From NCBI RefSeq assembly GCF_013363995.1, contig NZ_JABWGO010000001.1, positions 1,123,212-1,187,211 of the forward strand: a stretch of 64,000 nt of DNA. The letters are read 5' to 3'. The translations under genes and the position numbers were made by a program. Origin of the DNA: Nonomuraea rhodomycinica. Lineage in GTDB: Bacteria > Actinomycetota > Actinomycetes > Streptosporangiales > Streptosporangiaceae. Below are positions 61,897-64,000 of this stretch, piece after piece (position 1 is the stretch's first letter; each line of letters begins with the position of its first letter). The notes beneath the pieces are model-generated. The model had not been told where the DNA came from, did not search any database, and saw nothing but the letters and a program-made list of their open reading frames with translations.

Positions 61897-62415
61897 ATGG
61901 CGCTCGCTGAACTCCCGACGCCCTGCCTCGCGCAGCACCGTCCGGATGACCTCAGCGTCCCGGTCCCACGCCATATCTGGGGTGATGTCGTGATCTTCAC
62001 CGCCGCCACCGCGGCCCGAATCGGTGAGACCTCGGGCGTGCGGGTCGGCGACCTCGACGCCCGCCGCATGGCCGAGGTGGACCACGAGCCGTCCGCCAGG
62101 CTGTTCACCGGCCCTCGCGGCGGACGCAGCGCCACCGCCGTGCTGCGGGATGCCACGCACTGGGACGAGGTGGTCACCAGTCTCGGGTTCGAGCACCTGC
62201 GGCGTCACGATCTGCCTCACACCGGACTGACGTGGATGGCCGAGGCGGGTGTCCCCGTACGCGTGCTCCGCAAGATCGCTGGTCACGGGTTGCTGAGCAC
62301 GACCCAGCGCTGCCTGCACCCGAACACGCGGTCGATCCCAGTTCAAGATCGCGATGGGTTTCCGCTGGTCAAACGCCTAGCACCGGTAGCGCATCACGTT
62401 CGTACCGGTGCGTGA
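61897..62415 (+). pseudogene. inactivated tyrosine integrase (AICE/phage type)
   Basis: 172 codons remain. VIFTAATAARIGETSGVRVG is the box I region with the first catalytic Arg. A deletion then removes the centre. Box II reads HDLPHTGLTWMAEAGVPV, where the catalytic Arg of HxLRH has become Pro (CCT at 62215-62217). The nucleophile Tyr of TTQRYLH has become Cys (TGC at 62311-62313). Both changes abolish activity. The upstream N-terminal domain is missing. It lies next to a DUF2637 gene, which points to an actinomycete integrative element. Confidence 0.8.
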
Positions 62416-62481
62416 AGCGCGTGTGGTCCCAAACTGGTCCCAGTACTTGTGGGCGGCTCACAGCAGGCAGGCGATCTCGGG

Positions 62482-63099
62482 ATGCCTGAGATCACTTCGG
62501 AGAACGCGCCAACTCCGTCCTCGGCTGGTGGCTCGAAGAGTGCGCTCTCTTCCCGGTTCGAGTCACGGATACGACAGACGACTACGGCAAGCGTGCTTCT
62601 GCTGGCGGCGACAGCTGCAGTCGTCTCGTTCCGGCACATGCATGAGCCGGCCCTGAAGCACGGCGAAGACGAGATCGCAGCAGCCCTCGTCCCCCTCCCG
62701 GTCGACGGAACCATCGTCGTCGCCTCCATGTCCCTTCTGCTGGCCAGCCGCGCCGGCCGCCGTGGCGGCGCACTGCCATGGATCATGCTCGTCATTCGTC
62801 GCCCGCCTGATCGCCGGCTGGCCGAGCTTCGCCCTCATCGGCGCGCGTACGAAATACTGATGAGCCAGGTCAGGATGCTCACGCAACGTGGGTCAGATAC
62901 GGACGCGGGAAAGCACTGTCATCAACGCACTCCCCCATCCCGCGCGGAGCCCGCTCGCACACTCCAGCTCACGGCCTGGCAATGGGCGCAGGCGAATCGC
63001 GATCAGCAAGGCAGGATTCCAAGCGGCTTGGCAATAGCTCAAAACTTCGGCCGCTCACCACGTTGGGGACGCCTCGTCAAGAGAGCAGGCAGTAGCTGA
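62482..63099 (+). pseudogene. DUF2637 (SpdB-like transfer) gene with damaged centre
   Basis: 205 codons stay open. The ends match DUF2637 proteins of actinomycete conjugative elements: RQTTTASVLLLAATAAVVSF, LVPLPVDGTIVVASMSLLLA and, near the end, LQLTAWQWAQANRDQQGRIP with FGRSPRWGRLVKRAG. Between them the expected helix is in the +1 frame (VARLIAGWPSFALIG at 62798-62842), and the preceding helix is deleted. Thus a deletion plus two compensating shifts kept the frame open but destroyed the membrane core. It may still be translated. No good ribosome site was found. Confidence 0.65.
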
Positions 63100-63154
63100 T
63101 CCGATGTGAGCCCGGCCTTCTCGTCCTGGTCGGCGACGGCCTTGCCGGCCGACG

Positions 63155-63934
63155 TCAGCCGGCCCGGCGGGCGACGTACAGGATGCGTTCGTGGTCGGTC
63201 TCGTCGGCCGGGTCCCGCGTCGACGTCCCCACCAGCCCGTGGGCGGCCACGACGTGCAGTCCGGACTGCTCGGCCACCTTGCGCACCGTCCGGTCGGAAT
63301 GGTGCTGCTGCACGTGGCGCATCGACAGCCGCTCCCAGCCCGCGCCGTTCCGTTCGAACAGGTCGAACTGCGTGACCACGACCGCGTCGGCCTCGATCCG
63401 CGGGGACTGTGCGAACCAGACCACGTACCGGTCGCCCCGGTCGGCGACCGTGGGGACGCTGAACATGCGGCGGTAGTAGCCGATGGTGTTCAGGTCGAAG
63501 ACCAGCACCCCGTCCTCGGCGAGCTGGTCGCGAGCGGCCGTCAGCGCCTGTCGCAGCTGGTCCGTGCCGGTCAGGTACGCCATCGGCACGTCCACGCAGG
63601 CGACCACGTCGAAGCCGGTCAGCCCGGGTGGGGGCTCCTGCAGCCGTCCCACCAGGAACCCGATCTCCTCGGCCCCGGGCCGGCGGCGGGCCATCGCGAC
63701 CATCGCGGGGGACAGGTCGTAGCCGGTCACCTCGAACCCGCGCTCGCGGAAGGCCACACTGCTGCGGCCGGTTCCGCAGCCGGCGTCCAGCAGCCGCCGA
63801 CCGCCTGATCCGTACCGATCGACCGCCTCCACGAAGCGGGCCACGAGGCTGGAGGTGTCCATCCGCGCGTTCAGCTCGTCGTAGCGGGCCGCGATGCTCT
63901 CGTAGGCGGCCAGCGTCTCATCCACCTGCGACAT
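63155..63934 (-). CDS. class I SAM-dependent methyltransferase
   Basis: 259 residues from ATG 63934 with GGAGGCAGAC directly upstream. Motif I is RLLDAGCGTGRS (about 47-58), followed by VTGYDLSPAMVAMARRR (motif II) and FDVVACVDVPMAYL (motif IV region). The fold is the small-molecule methyltransferase type. DTLAAYESI-like starts are common among antibiotic- or peptide-modifying enzymes, but the acceptor cannot be told here. The promoter lies at or beyond the right edge of the window. Confidence 0.9.
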   Translation of the reverse strand: MSQVDETLAAYESIAARYDELNARMDTSSLVARFVEAVDRYGSGGRRLLDAGCGTGRSSVAFRERGFEVTGYDLSPAMVAMARRRPGAEEIGFLVGRLQEPPPGLTGFDVVACVDVPMAYLTGTDQLRQALTAARDQLAEDGVLVFDLNTIGYYRRMFSVPTVADRGDRYVVWFAQSPRIEADAVVVTQFDLFERNGAGWERLSMRHVQQHHSDRTVRKVAEQSGLHVVAAHGLVGTSTRDPADETDHERILYVARRAG

Positions 63935-64000
63935 GTCTGCCTCCTGGGGGCGGGTGCCCCGCCTCGTCGGGAGCGGAGCCGTGCCGGGCCGTCGGGCCCG

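Noticed and set aside
62540..62570. GGTTCGAGTC near 62556, like a tRNA T-arm and a possible att site for the integrase.
   Set aside because: The flanking bases do not pair into a T-stem and no acceptor stem or CCA end follows; the sequence is inside the DUF2637 frame.
1..64000. Many long open frames antisense to real genes (for example opposite the P1B ATPase, the UvrA-like gene and the indolepyruvate oxidoreductase).
   Set aside because: High third-position GC produces such frames; they are Arg/Gly/His-rich, lack ribosome sites and show no motifs.

Overview
The window is high-GC DNA with dense overlapping genes, ATGA/GTGA start-stop overlaps, many TetR-type regulators, an AfsR-like regulator, ECF41-type sigma factors and an actinomycete-type DUF2637 transfer gene. 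This points to a filamentous actinomycete. The overall style suggests Streptosporangiaceae or a close relative, but the genus is a low-confidence guess. I saw no rRNA, tRNA, CRISPR array or replication origin.

Layout. 0-10.5 kb: the end of an aminotransferase gene, a LysR regulator, a small membrane protein, then a metal block made of a P1B ATPase, a CsoR repressor and a drug-type MFS exporter. Four ATACC/GGTAT-type palindromes lie between csoR and the MFS gene. An ECF41 sigma factor follows, divergent from an amidohydrolase, membrane protein and multicopper oxidase operon; both directions carry the same TGTCACA -35 element. 10.9-15.4 kb: a complete five-gene branched-chain amino acid ABC operon in which the genes overlap or are tightly packed. 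15.4-19.5 kb: two TetR regulators flank a fatty acid desaturase and MFS exporter pair. 19.9-26.8 kb: threonine ammonia-lyase, then an AsnC regulator divergent from a fused indolepyruvate ferredoxin oxidoreductase and an acyl-CoA dehydrogenase, which fits amino acid catabolism.

26.8-36.2 kb is a gene graveyard around a working YtrA/ABC operon, a lipoprotein esterase, a GNAT acetyltransferase and an MFS gene. Remnants here include a YhgE/ABC-2-like membrane protein, a tyrosine recombinase, two sugar oxidoreductases, a Na+/H+ antiporter, a recombinase-like HTH, a beta-propeller protein and a flavin oxidase-like protein. 36.2-41 kb: a UvrA paralogue without the UvrB-binding domain, then an FAD oxidoreductase and a second ECF41 sigma factor. 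These two are separated by a tandem 20-bp repeat carrying two perfect TGTGA-N6-TCACA palindromes. 41.4-50.3 kb: small regulator and target pairs (HxlR/RidA, TetR/MFS, TetR/quinone oxidoreductase), LspA, an aldo/keto reductase, an ISL3 remnant and a chimeric pseudogene.

50.6-57 kb: a large membrane Ser/Thr kinase with WD40 repeats is divergent, across 55 bp, from an AfsR-like BTAD/NB-ARC/TPR regulator. This resembles AfsK/AfsR but has a different sensor domain. 57.1-61 kb: a NUDIX hydrolase and a large HTH/P-loop/TPR-like protein divergent from a 48-residue membrane protein. 61.4-64 kb: a VOC protein, a dead tyrosine integrase next to a damaged DUF2637 gene (an AICE scar), and a methyltransferase. 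The kinase/AfsR pair, the HTH/P-loop protein with its small membrane partner, and the tandem CRP-like sites are the best candidates for new biology.
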